From Paraflavitalea pollutisoli (GTDB lineage: Bacteria > Bacteroidota > Bacteroidia > Chitinophagales > Chitinophagaceae): DNA of 64,000 bases. The stretch lies in assembly GCF_029360705.1 (NCBI RefSeq), contig NZ_JARKMX010000004.1, positions 581,288-645,287 of the forward strand. Direction: 5' to 3'. Positions 1 through 7,692 of this stretch are shown here, in pieces; the stretch's first letter is position 1, and each line of letters opens with the position of its first letter. The notes under the pieces were generated by a model that did not search any database, was not told the origin of the DNA, and was given only the letters and a program-made list of their open reading frames with translations. The position numbers and the translations under genes were made by a program.

Positions 1-2
1 AG

Positions 3-335
3 ACCATTCGCAGCATCGTCATTCGGCATCAATACGGCAGCACAGCCGCGGTTTTCCGAAACTTCGTTGATGCCAATGATATCGACCTCATTGTGTGCCC
101 GGATTTCTTTGTATTCCAGTCGGTCCATACCGGTAGTGTGAACCCGGTAGCCATGTTCCAGAAAGGCGGCGTACCGATGATGAAAGAGTTTAAGCTGAAG
201 CGGAAAACAGCCGAAGAATCGGCCTCCAAACCAGCTGTGGCAGAACCCAGATTTGAAGAATACACCAAAGAAAAAAATTATGCTGTTAAAGAAGAACATC
301 CCGTTCCGGTACATATTCGGCAAAATACAGTATGA
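3..335 (+). CDS. C-terminal part of a probable universal stress protein (UspA-like)
   Basis: The frame is open from the window edge to a TGA at 333-335, so about 110 C-terminal residues of a gene that starts outside are visible. The segment IDLIVCPDFFVFQ, followed by GSVNPVAMFQKGG and then PMM, resembles the last strand-loop-strand of UspA domains (a D-L-I-V strand, then G-S-x-x-x-x-V, then a buried P-V/P-M strand). After it comes a charged tail rich in Lys and Glu (about residues 65-100) that is not part of the domain. The 3' end overlaps the start of the bestrophin gene by 56 bases, which suggests co-transcription. The family call is an inference from a short fragment; a two-domain stress protein would fit. 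Confidence 0.5.
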   Translation, partial: TIRSIVIRHQYGSTAAVFRNFVDANDIDLIVCPDFFVFQSVHTGSVNPVAMFQKGGVPMMKEFKLKRKTAEESASKPAVAEPRFEEYTKEKNYAVKEEHPVPVHIRQNTV

Positions 336-1200
336 GCTACTGGTCATACTCATCTATACCTCCATTATCGCGCTATTGCACGAATTTGACCGGGTATTGC
401 CCATATCGATCCCGCTGGCCATTCCGGCCTTATTGGGTACTGTGATCTCCTTGCTCCTGGGTTTCCGGAGCAACCAGGCTTATGACCGCTGGTGGGAAGC
501 CCGGCACATCTGGGGGGCCATCGTAAACGAATCACGCACCCTGGCCCGCCAAATCCTGACCTTCACGGATGTCGTGGAAGAGGGCGATGACGTCCAGTAT
601 TTTCGCGACCGGATGATCCGCCGGCAGATCGCCTGGAATTACAGCCTGGGGCAAAGTCTGCGGGGGATGAGCCCGACACAAGGATTGGAGAAATACTTCA
701 GTAAACGCGAGCTCGAGAGCCTCGGGAACTATACCAATGTGCCGTCGGCTATCCTGGAAATGCATGGTCGGGAGTTGAAAAAAGCCCTGGAAAATGGGTG
801 GATCAACCGGTACCAGCAGGTTGAACTGGACCGTACACTGACGCGGCTTTGTGATGCGATGGGCAAGTGTGAACGGATCAAGAATACGGTTTTCCCGCAC
901 ACCTACAGCCTGTACATTCATTTTGCCTTATTGCTGTTCATCAGCCTGCTGCCTTTCGGTGTGATCGAATATTTCGGGTTTCTGGAAATTCCTCTCGTAA
1001 TGGCGGTTTCCGCGAGCTTTCTGCTGATCGAAAAGATGGCCATCCACCTGCAAGATCCGTTCGAAAACAAGCCCACGGATACACCCATGACGACCATTGC
1101 CCGTAACATTGAGCGTGACCTGCGACAGATGATGCGCGACAACGAGGGGCCAACTATCCAGGAGTTTGAGCGACCAGCAAGGGCCTTCTACGTATTATAA
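280..1200 (+). CDS. Bestrophin-family (UPF0187/YneE-like) anion channel
   Basis: A protein of 306 residues, the usual size of bacterial bestrophin homologues, which form pentameric ion channels in the inner membrane. Hydrophobic segments lie at about 19-37, 45-62 and 205-245. Directly after the second is FRSNQAYDRWWEAR (62-75), the typical cytoplasmic motif, and near the end is HLQDPFENKPTDTPM, which carries the family's D-P-F-E-N signature. The first ATG of the frame is at 280; an upstream TTG at 253 would add nine Lys-rich residues and is less likely. The gene overlaps the preceding stress-protein frame by 56 bases and is followed by a clear terminator, so it ends this transcript. The transported ion cannot be told from sequence. 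Confidence 0.9.
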   Translation: MLLKKNIPFRYIFGKIQYELLVILIYTSIIALLHEFDRVLPISIPLAIPALLGTVISLLLGFRSNQAYDRWWEARHIWGAIVNESRTLARQILTFTDVVEEGDDVQYFRDRMIRRQIAWNYSLGQSLRGMSPTQGLEKYFSKRELESLGNYTNVPSAILEMHGRELKKALENGWINRYQQVELDRTLTRLCDAMGKCERIKNTVFPHTYSLYIHFALLLFISLLPFGVIEYFGFLEIPLVMAVSASFLLIEKMAIHLQDPFENKPTDTPMTTIARNIERDLRQMMRDNEGPTIQEFERPARAFYVL

Positions 1201-1230
1201 ATTATTGTCATTGTATCCTTTGTTTTATCT

Positions 1231-1266
1231 AAAAAAGGGTGCTTCAAATGCCTGAAGCACCCTTTT
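1231..1266 (+). terminator. Intrinsic terminator after the bestrophin gene
   Basis: Perfect 10-bp stem GGGTGCTTCA / TGAAGCACCC (1237-1246 and 1253-1262) with a 6-base loop, followed by TTTT and preceded by AAAAAA. The flanking A and T tracts would let it act in both directions. Confidence 0.85.
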
Positions 1267-1402
1267 CATATTCGGAGGTAGGGGCGTTTAAAAATCGTAT
1301 ACGCGATTCTCAGGGCCTTCATTTTTAAGCCATTTTGGGGGGATTTTTGGCTGATTTCCCCAAATTAGCCCTCCGCTGTGTATAAGTAATAACATTCCTC
1401 TT

Positions 1403-1956
1403 TCTAATGTTAGTTAGTTTTGGTCTAAACGGCTCCCCATGCGCACCATTCAGATAGCTGAAGACACCTACAAATTCTTACAGTCTAAAGCAATTCCCTT
1501 TGAAGAGCAACCAGATGACACCATTAAAAGACTCCTGGGGGTAGGTGAGAAATCTATTGAAAATCAGACAACTATCAATAATTCTAATGATTCTAATGCT
1601 CTTAAAGGGGAGTTACCGACCGAAGAAAAGACCATAAACACTCAGCAGTCTAGCAGGCAAAGCCTGAGGGACTTCTATTCTAATATATTAGATAAGCATA
1701 ACTCTAAATCAATGGAAAGCGGGAGAGAATCTGCTCTAAACAACCACAATTCTAATAAATCATTAGAAAACCGCTCTAATCTCAGCCATTTATTAGAGGA
1801 CAACTCTAATTCTAATCAATTAAATCATTCTAATTCTAAAGAGTTATCGCTAGAGGGTTCTAATTCTAAACTCCATTCATCTAACCTATTTGACTCTAAT
1901 ATTCCTGTAAATCAACCAGTAGTATCGTCTACGGAAAAGTATTCTAATATTTCTAA
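1403..1956 (+). repeat. Dense cluster of TCTAA / TTAGA pentamers
   Basis: Twenty copies of TCTAA on the plus strand start at 1403, 1424, 1484, 1583, 1592, 1679, 1703, 1735, 1751, 1775, 1805, 1811, 1829, 1835, 1859, 1865, 1880, 1895, 1943 and 1952. Three inverted copies (TTAGA) start at 1688, 1763 and 1793. The first two precede the gene; the rest are inside it. The common extended form is ATTCTAAT. Most in-gene copies encode Ser-Asn or Ser-Lys, but the one at 1735 is in another frame (GCT CTA AAC) and the inverted ones encode Leu-Glu or Leu-Asp. This suggests the DNA word itself, rather than a poly-Asn/Ser peptide, is what is kept. Chance would give about one copy per strand in this length even allowing for AT-richness. 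The role is unknown; see the findings. Confidence 0.85.
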
Positions 1957-2284
1957 CTCAGGAGGAACAGCCAAAGGCAAAAAGAAACCTAAAACAAGTT
2001 TGCCAGAACTAGTCAGAGATGGCCTGGTGAAGGAGAATGAGCGGGTTTATTTCCAAAACTACCGGGGCGTCAAATTTCCGCAATACGAAGTGACGGTTGC
2101 CGACGGACAGCTTAAATGGAATGGCAACCGGTACTCGATGAGTGACCTGGCCAGCAAAATACTGAAGGACCTGGATCCAAAACAGGATAATGATTTCGTT
2201 CGTGGACCTGTTTTATGGGTGAATGCGGCCGGCAAAACAATGGCCGATCTCTGGGACATTTACCTGGCGAAAAAAGGAGTGTAG
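1439..2284 (+). CDS. SeqA-N-like / RAMA-like DNA-binding protein with Asn-Ser-rich linker
   Basis: 281 residues in three parts. Residues 1-36 (MRTIQIAEDTYKFLQ, then DTIKRLLGV) match the pattern of the SeqA N-terminal oligomerisation domain (MKTIEVDDELY... D-I-L-R-R-M-L). Residues 40-175 are a low-complexity linker of Asn, Ser, Leu and Lys with many NSN and SNS triplets. Residues 185-281 (SLPELVRDGLV, YRGVKFPQYEV, GNRYSMSDLASKIL, GPVLWVNAAGKTMADLW) fit a RAMA domain (restriction enzyme adenine methylase-associated), thought to recognise modified DNA. No catalytic motif is seen and no methylase lies nearby in this window. It stands alone between the bestrophin terminator and minus-strand small genes, with AT-rich composition unlike its neighbours. 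Both domain calls are by pattern. The ATG at 1439 is the first in frame; no Shine-Dalgarno is visible. Confidence 0.75.
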   Translation: MRTIQIAEDTYKFLQSKAIPFEEQPDDTIKRLLGVGEKSIENQTTINNSNDSNALKGELPTEEKTINTQQSSRQSLRDFYSNILDKHNSKSMESGRESALNNHNSNKSLENRSNLSHLLEDNSNSNQLNHSNSKELSLEGSNSKLHSSNLFDSNIPVNQPVVSSTEKYSNISNSGGTAKGKKKPKTSLPELVRDGLVKENERVYFQNYRGVKFPQYEVTVADGQLKWNGNRYSMSDLASKILKDLDPKQDNDFVRGPVLWVNAAGKTMADLWDIYLAKKGV

Positions 2285-2443
2285 CCATCCCCAGGCTGTT
2301 CTCTGAAACGTTTAAGACGTCCCTACGTCAATCTGTTGCAGGTTTATTGGCAGGTTAGTCAAGTGAGGGAAGACCCAGGATGGCTGTTAACAGCTGTTGA
2401 GTCATTCAGTAATAACCTGGAACAGGCCCCAGGAATCGGTTAT

Positions 2444-2605
2444 TTAGGGTTTTTGGCGCTGAGCAAGCTGTTGGGCCAATTCTCCATCACGTTTACCAGA
2501 TCGATATCCGAGCTTGTAGCCGATAAATCCCACCAGCAACAACAAACCAATACCGAAAAGCAAGAAAAAAAACAAAGGACCCAATTGCGGTTGTAAAAGC
2601 GACAT
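2444..2605 (-). CDS. Small single-pass membrane protein (53 aa) with GYRSG motif
   Basis: An ATG at 2605 opens a 53-residue frame ending in TAA at 2444-2446. Residues 9-29 (GPLFFFLLFGIGLLLLVGF) form one transmembrane helix, followed by a basic Gly-rich cytoplasmic segment IGYKLGYRSGKRDGELAQQ. The same G-Y-R-S-G-x-x-x-G-E-L pattern occurs in the small protein at 3126-3305, so the two are probably related. The codon pattern is regular and the hydrophobic profile is convincing, but the gene is short and I do not recognise a named family. Competing open frames on the other strand here start with TTG and have no such features. Confidence 0.55.
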   Translation of the reverse strand: MSLLQPQLGPLFFFLLFGIGLLLLVGFIGYKLGYRSGKRDGELAQQLAQRQKP

Positions 2606-2718
2606 GCGGTTGGTTTGTGTAAATGTATCTCAGCTCCGGCAAACATCAAAACTTAGACTCGCAAATGGCGTAAGGCTGTCGGCCAATAATAAATCGTATA
2701 AACCTGCATCCAGTAAGT

Positions 2719-2782
2719 TTGGGTTTACGTAAATAAACCCAAGCGCCAGTAGTTATTTAAGCCCTTAAAAACTACTGGCGCT
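2719..2782. repeat. Two abutting hairpins, the second a 41-bp near-perfect palindrome
   Basis: First hairpin: TTGGGTTTA (2719-2727) and TAAACCCAA (2734-2742) with a 6-base loop. Second hairpin: AGCGCCAGTAGTT (2742-2754) pairs perfectly with AACTACTGGCGCT (2770-2782). Inside it TTTAAG (2756-2761) pairs with CTTAAA (2764-2769), so almost the whole 41 bases are self-complementary around a CC centre. No T tract follows on either strand, so it is not a standard terminator. It could be a REP/BIME-like element, a recombination site or a transcription barrier. Confidence 0.7.
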
Positions 2783-3047
2783 ATTTGGTTATAATTGATA
2801 TTATGTTAAGTAGCATATTTGTAAGTATTTGATAAATAGCTGATTGTTGAATTTGTGCTGAGCCTCTAACATTCATTTCCAAAAAGATGAACAAGTATCA
2901 TCATCTCCCCCTCCATTTAACAACAAAAGCTGTCTTCGACTTTTCCGTACAAGCTCAACAGACATTTTTCAAGAAAAACTCATGTCCGATCCATCAGATA
3001 AGTGTTGGGCATCCTCCCTGCCCATCATTGCTGTCAGACAAAAGGAA

Positions 3048-3074
3048 AAAGGCAAAGCTGGTTGCTCTGCCTTT
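3048..3074 (-). terminator. Intrinsic terminator of the 3126-3305 gene
   Basis: On the minus strand AAAGGCAGAGC pairs with GCTTTGCCTTT around a 5-base loop (one mismatch), then runs into a T-rich tract (TTTTTCCTTTT). It lies 52 bases past the stop of the small membrane gene, which supports that gene being real. Confidence 0.65.
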
Positions 3075-3125
3075 CAATGTTTTTGGTGTAGTTGCTCGTC
3101 GGTTGGTTGTACAATTGGGTTACGG

Positions 3126-3305
3126 CTATGCCGAAGCCGCCGCATCGGATAAGCCAGGTGTGGTCTCCTGGCCTTTGTCTTTAATGTCCTTGTACACCCT
3201 CAATTCGCCCGATTTTTCACCGCTTCGGTAGCCCATCCAATACGTAAAAGCTGGTACTGTAACGAGAATAAACACGATTAGCAGCAAATCGTTGTAGGTT
3301 GACAT
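3126..3305 (-). CDS. Small single-pass membrane protein (59 aa) with GYRSG motif
   Basis: An ATG at 3305 opens 59 residues to TAG at 3126-3128. Residues 6-22 (DLLLIVFILVTVPAFTYW) are a transmembrane helix, followed by MGYRSGEKSGELRVYKDIKD and an Ala/Ser-rich tail. The post-helix motif G-Y-R-S-G-x-x-S-G-E-L is shared with the protein at 2444-2605. It has its own downstream terminator at 3048-3074 and is separated from the TPR gene downstream of gyrA by another terminator at 3347-3375. A minor subunit or regulator of a membrane complex is possible, but nothing in the sequence names a partner. Confidence 0.6.
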   Translation of the reverse strand: MSTYNDLLLIVFILVTVPAFTYWMGYRSGEKSGELRVYKDIKDKGQETTPGLSDAAASA

Positions 3306-3346
3306 GACGCAGGTTGTTTAAAGGTTAGGAACTGCTTTAAAAGTAC

Positions 3347-3375
3347 AAAAAAAACCCTCGTATTAACGAGGGTTT
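3347..3375 (-). terminator. Intrinsic terminator of the gyrA-TPR transcript
   Basis: AAACCCTCGT (3352-3361) and ACGAGGGTTT (3366-3375) form a perfect 10-bp stem with a 4-base loop. Read on the minus strand it is followed by eight T. It lies 67 bases past the TPR gene stop. Confidence 0.9.
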
Positions 3376-3441
3376 CCTTACTATATTCTGATCGCAATAC
3401 CGGCTTCCCGGGCCCTATTTCAGGCTGCTATGGGTTTCCGC

Positions 3442-4824
3442 TTAGTGCTTGCGATCTACGTTGTTGAACTTCTCGGTGAAAGCTGTGGTCTGATCCTGCA
3501 GCTTCTTGATATCAGCTTCGTACTGCTTTACTTCTGCTGCCTTCTTGGCCAGCTCAGCAGCATTACGTTTGCTTTCCAGTTGTGCGGTCTTTTCTTCGTT
3601 GACGGTGATCATCAGATCCAATGCATTCTTCAGGATCTCTTTTTCGTCCATCTTCAGCTTCGCTTGCTTGTCGAGCAGGTCCACTACTTTTTGGAAGTAA
3701 GGAGTTGCTTCGTCAAACTTCTTAACCACTTCCAAACGCAGCTCTTCCTTCTTTTTCAGTTGGTCGGGCGTCAGTTTGGTGCCACCTTGGGGACGGATCG
3801 CCTTGTTTTCTGTATTGACATCAACCCCCTGGTTGTACAGGATCTGACCCATTACCATATTGGCGTTCGCGTAGTCAGGCTTCTTTTCCAGGGTACGTTT
3901 CATCATTTCAGCAGCCTTGTTGATCAGCTCTTTGGAGTTGGCCGGGCGCTTGGTGACGTCTTCGTTATATCCTTCTTTGTAGAGCTCTACTGCGTAGTTG
4001 AACAGGAAGATGTGGTTGTCGGGATTTTCCTTGATCACGTCTTCGTATTTCTTGAACAGGTCAGCCTTGGTGCCTTTTTCGCTCAGCATTTCCAGGTCAA
4101 AACCAGTCCAGAAAGGATCCTGGGGATATACTTCTTTACCAAGGGCGGAGAACTTCTGCGAAGTGGCCACATCGCCTTTTTGGCGGTAGTGGTCAGCCAG
4201 CCATTTGTAGATCTCTACGAAGCCATCGCTTTTCGCTTTTGCTTCGGCGATCTTGCCGTAGTAAACCGCTGCTTCTTCAGGCTTGTTGGCCTTTTCTGCA
4301 GAGATACCAGCGTACAAAGTGGTGGTGGTATCGAGCGCCATAGGAACGATCTTCTTGGCGTACAGGATGTCGAAGGTTTCGAGGGTCTTCTTGAAGTTGG
4401 TCAACGCGTCGTTGTAGTTGCTGGCGTTGTAAAAAGAAGCACCATCTTTGGAATAACCGGAATAGACATCGATCAGGGCGGCATTACCATCGAGGGTGGC
4501 GGCCATATACCTTTTCGCAGGATCTTTCTCCCTGGCGTCTTCCAGCTCAGTATACTTTTTCAGGGAAGCCAGTACTTGCTCACGGGCATCCGGTACGCTT
4601 CCTTTCAGCGAAGAATCTTTGCTGATCTCTGCATAGATCTTTGCCCGGGTGTACCAGGCATCGGAGTTGCTGGCTGTCTTTTCAGCAGCTACAACGCCGT
4701 CGATCTCTGTCTTTGCATCGTTCAACTTTTTCTTTCCGAGCAGGTCTTTCGCCTTATCCAGTTTTTGGGCATAGAGGCCAAATCCTGTGGCTCCCAGCAA
4801 TACGGTCAGCAATACTTTTTTCAT
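3442..4824 (-). CDS. Exported tetratricopeptide-repeat protein
   Basis: 460 residues. A signal peptide MKKVLLTVLLGATGFGLYAQ is followed by Lys/Ala-rich helical pairs with TPR spacing: AWYTRAKIYAEIS, PEEAAVYYGKIAEAK, YKWLADHYRQKGD and YANANMVMGQILYNQG. The last 60 residues (ELAKKAAEVKQYEADIKKLQ) are a probable coiled coil. It should act as a periplasmic or outer-membrane-associated scaffold; no catalytic residues are visible. The gene lies 32 bases downstream of gyrA and shares its terminator, so the two are probably one transcript. I believe this arrangement recurs in related genomes, though the functional link to gyrase is unclear. Confidence 0.85.
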   Translation of the reverse strand: MKKVLLTVLLGATGFGLYAQKLDKAKDLLGKKKLNDAKTEIDGVVAAEKTASNSDAWYTRAKIYAEISKDSSLKGSVPDAREQVLASLKKYTELEDAREKDPAKRYMAATLDGNAALIDVYSGYSKDGASFYNASNYNDALTNFKKTLETFDILYAKKIVPMALDTTTTLYAGISAEKANKPEEAAVYYGKIAEAKAKSDGFVEIYKWLADHYRQKGDVATSQKFSALGKEVYPQDPFWTGFDLEMLSEKGTKADLFKKYEDVIKENPDNHIFLFNYAVELYKEGYNEDVTKRPANSKELINKAAEMMKRTLEKKPDYANANMVMGQILYNQGVDVNTENKAIRPQGGTKLTPDQLKKKEELRLEVVKKFDEATPYFQKVVDLLDKQAKLKMDEKEILKNALDLMITVNEEKTAQLESKRNAAELAKKAAEVKQYEADIKKLQDQTTAFTEKFNNVDRKH

Positions 4825-4856
4825 TGTTTGCTTATAGTTTAAAGTGATAGTTGGTT

Positions 4857-7520
4857 TTATGATGGGTTTTCTGTCTCAGTACTTTCACCAGATGCGGATT
4901 CGTCATCGCCGGTTGCCTGCTCATCAGTATTTAATCCTTCGGCGGCGACCTCTCCTGTTTCAACGACTGCTTCACCGGTTTCTCCTGTTACATCTTCCGC
5001 AGGCATAGCAGCTAATGCCTGATTTTCAGCATTTTCTTCTTCATCCTCGTCGAGTTTGGTGATGGCGGCGATCTCGTCACCTTCATTCAGGCGGATCAGT
5101 TTCACCCCTTGTGTAGCACGGCCCTGCTCGCTGACGCCCTTGATCGGCATCCGGATGGTAACCCCACTCTTACAAGTGATCATCAGATCTTCTTTTTCGG
5201 TAACGTCGAGAATACCTACCAGCGGGCCGGTCTTATCTGTTACACTGATGGTTTTCACGCCCTTACCACCCCTGTTGGTGATGCGGTATTCGTCGATCGC
5301 CGTACGTTTTCCGTAACCTTTCTCACTCACTACCAGTACTGTACGGGATTTGTCGTCCTTGTTGACACATATCATGCCAATAACCTCATCAGTGGCGTCA
5401 TCCAACTCTACACCGGTAACACCAGTGGCGCCACGGCCCGTTGTTCTTACTTTGTCTTCGGGGAAACGGATGGCACGTCCGCTCTTGATAGCCAGCATGA
5501 TCTCACTGTTGCCGTCGGTCATCCGGGCTTCGAGCAGTTCATCGCCTTCGAGGATATTGATGGCGTTCACACCAGTTCTGCGGGGATTGCTGAAGTCGAG
5601 CAGTTCGGTCTTTTTCAGGATGCCCTTCTTAGTGCAAAGTACGATATTATGGCTGGTCACAAAGTCTTTGTCGTCCAGGTCCCTTACGTCGATGATGGCG
5701 CGAACCTTATCGTCAGGCGGTATTTGGATCATATTCTGAATGGCGCGGCCTTTGCCGGTCTTTTCACCGTCGGGGATCTGGTACACATTGAGCCAGAAAC
5801 AACGTCCTTTTTCGGTAAAGAACAACATGGTGTGGTGGGTAGAAGCTACGAACAGGTGCTCAATAAAATCCTCTTCCCGGGTACGACCGCCGATCACACC
5901 ACGGCCACCTCTCTTCTGTGCACGGTATTCAGCAGCAGGCGTACGTTTGATATAACCCAGGTGCGAGATCGTGATCACCACGTCTTCTTCCTTGATCAGG
6001 TCCTTGATGCTTACTTCATCGTCGAGGTAGGTGATCTCGGTTTTGCGGGCGTCGCCAAACTTTTCCTTGATCTCGATCAGCTCGGTCTTGATCAGGTCGT
6101 ACCGCATGCCTTCGTTGGCGAGCAGTTCCTGCAGGTGCGCAATCAGTTTCATCAGCTCGTCGTATTCTTCCTTGATCTTTTCGCGCTCCATGCCGGTCAA
6201 GCGTTGGAGACGTAGTTCGAGGATCGCTTTGGCCTGGATCTCATCGAGGCCCCAACCTGCGTTGACCAGGTTTTCTTTGGCGATCTCGGGGGTAGCTGAG
6301 GCACGGATCATCGCGATCACTTCATCGAGGTGATCGAGTGCGATCAGGTAGCCTTGCAGTATGTGTGCTTTCTTTTGAGCTTCTCTCAGTTCGAATTCGG
6401 TACGGCGTACCACCACTTCGTGGCGGAACTCTACAAACTCGGCAATCATCTCCCGAACGCTCAGGATCTTCGGACGGCCTTTTACCAGGGCTACGTTGTT
6501 GATACCGTAGGAGGTTTGCAGTTCGGTGAATTTGTACAGCTGATTGACCACTACGTTGGCGATGGCGTCACGCTTGAGGTCAACTACGATACGGGTACCT
6601 TCTTTTTCGTTCGATTCGTTGTTCACGTGGGCGATACCTTCCACGATCTTTTCGTTTACCAGCTGGCCGATGCGGTCGCAGAGCGCGTCACGGTTTACCT
6701 GGTAAGGCACTTCGGTGATGATGATCTGTTCGCGGCCGCTGGGCTTGGCGTCCAGCATGACGCGACCGCGCAATACCACCCGGCCACGGCCTGTAGCCAT
6801 ACCGGCTTTCACCCCTTCCATACCGTAGATGATACCACCGGTGGGGAAGTCGGGCGCTTTCACGTAGTTCATCATCTCTTCGATGGTGATCTCGCGGTTG
6901 TCGATATAGGCGATACAACCATCGATGACTTCGGTGAGGTTGTGCGGCATGATGTTCGTGGCCATACCCACCGCGATACCGCTGGAACCGTTGAGCAACA
7001 GGTTGGGCAGACGGGAAGGCAGTACGGTTGGTTCTTTCAGCGAGTCGTCGAAGTTGAGCTGGAAGTCGACGGTGTCCTTGTCGATGTCTTCCAACATGGC
7101 TTCAGCCATTTTCTCCAGACGCACCTCAGTATAACGCATGGCCGCCGGTCCGTCACCGTCCTGGCTACCAAAGTTACCCTGGCTGTCTACGAGTGTATAG
7201 CGCATGCTCCATTCCTGCGCCATACGCACCATGGCGTCGTATACGGAGCTATCACCGTGTGGGTGATACTTACCGAGTACGTCACCCACAATACGGGCCG
7301 ACTTTTTATACGGCTTGTTGTAAGTAACCCCCATTTCATTCATCGCATACAGGATGCGCCGGTGTACCGGCTTCAAACCGTCCCGTACGTCGGGTAAGGC
7401 ACGCCCCACGATCACCGACATGGAATAGTCGATGTAGGCTGTTTTCATCTGTTCTTCAATGTTCACGGGAACGATCCTGTTCTGATCATTCGTTTCTGAT
7501 GGTGTGAGATTCTCTTCCAT
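4857..7520 (-). CDS. gyrA: DNA gyrase subunit A
   Basis: 887 residues. This is the subunit of the A2B2 topoisomerase that cuts and rejoins DNA to introduce negative supercoils. The N-terminal breakage-reunion domain contains [13 protein letters not shown], the quinolone-resistance region [17 protein letters not shown] and the catalytic Tyr130 in [11 protein letters not shown]. Ser91 and Asp95, equivalent to E. coli Ser83 and Asp87, are both present, so the quinolone-sensitive residues are unchanged here. The C-terminal beta-pinwheel carries a GyrA box in the form QKRGGRG at about residue 540. A Glu/Thr-rich acidic tail of about 60 residues ends the protein. The start [11 protein letters not shown] is the first ATG; the downstream TPR gene follows after 32 bases. 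Confidence 0.98.
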   Translation of the reverse strand: MEENLTPSETNDQNRIVPVNIEEQMKTAYIDYSMSVIVGRALPDVRDGLKPVHRRILYAMNEMGVTYNKPYKKSARIVGDVLGKYHPHGDSSVYDAMVRMAQEWSMRYTLVDSQGNFGSQDGDGPAAMRYTEVRLEKMAEAMLEDIDKDTVDFQLNFDDSLKEPTVLPSRLPNLLLNGSSGIAVGMATNIMPHNLTEVIDGCIAYIDNREITIEEMMNYVKAPDFPTGGIIYGMEGVKAGMATGRGRVVLRGRVMLDAKPSGREQIIITEVPYQVNRDALCDRIGQLVNEKIVEGIAHVNNESNEKEGTRIVVDLKRDAIANVVVNQLYKFTELQTSYGINNVALVKGRPKILSVREMIAEFVEFRHEVVVRRTEFELREAQKKAHILQGYLIALDHLDEVIAMIRASATPEIAKENLVNAGWGLDEIQAKAILELRLQRLTGMEREKIKEEYDELMKLIAHLQELLANEGMRYDLIKTELIEIKEKFGDARKTEITYLDDEVSIKDLIKEEDVVITISHLGYIKRTPAAEYRAQKRGGRGVIGGRTREEDFIEHLFVASTHHTMLFFTEKGRCFWLNVYQIPDGEKTGKGRAIQNMIQIPPDDKVRAIIDVRDLDDKDFVTSHNIVLCTKKGILKKTELLDFSNPRRTGVNAINILEGDELLEARMTDGNSEIMLAIKSGRAIRFPEDKVRTTGRGATGVTGVELDDATDEVIGMICVNKDDKSRTVLVVSEKGYGKRTAIDEYRITNRGGKGVKTISVTDKTGPLVGILDVTEKEDLMITCKSGVTIRMPIKGVSEQGRATQGVKLIRLNEGDEIAAITKLDEDEEENAENQALAAMPAEDVTGETGEAVVETGEVAAEGLNTDEQATGDDESASGESTETENPS

Positions 7521-7692
7521 AGCTGTATTGAGCTGATTTAATCCATTTTATGGCCGTCGGGATGACAGTCCGTGATGGGGGGCAAATCTACCTTATTTGG
7601 ACCTATAAACCCGTTAACGATCTGTGTTTTTTGACTTCACTTTTCCACTTTTGTGGAGAATTACAAGCCGCTGAATACGAAAGTCTTTGCCA

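Larger units (their letters stand above)
2606..3125. other. Gene-free stretch between two small minus-strand genes
   Basis: AT-rich. It holds the compound palindrome at 2719-2782 and the terminator at 3048-3074. An open frame at 2887-3231 on the plus strand runs into the 3126-3305 gene in antisense and has no domain-like character, so it is not annotated. Nothing else was recognised. Confidence 0.6.

Noticed and set aside
1403..1956. TCTAA cluster as a CRISPR array
   Set aside because: Repeat unit is only 5-8 bases, spacing irregular, and the region is one continuous coding frame.
2887..3231. 114-codon plus-strand frame
   Set aside because: Low-complexity composition, overlaps a better small membrane gene and its terminator on the other strand.
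3430..4842. Long open frame of 470 codons antisense to the TPR gene
   Set aside because: It mirrors the TPR gene codon pattern; its product is Phe/Val/Cys-rich with no family resemblance. The TPR protein has a signal peptide and repeats.
5109..7397. Open frames antisense to gyrA (5109-6215 and 6330-7397)
   Set aside because: gyrA motifs are unmistakable; the antisense frames are shadows caused by GC-biased third positions.
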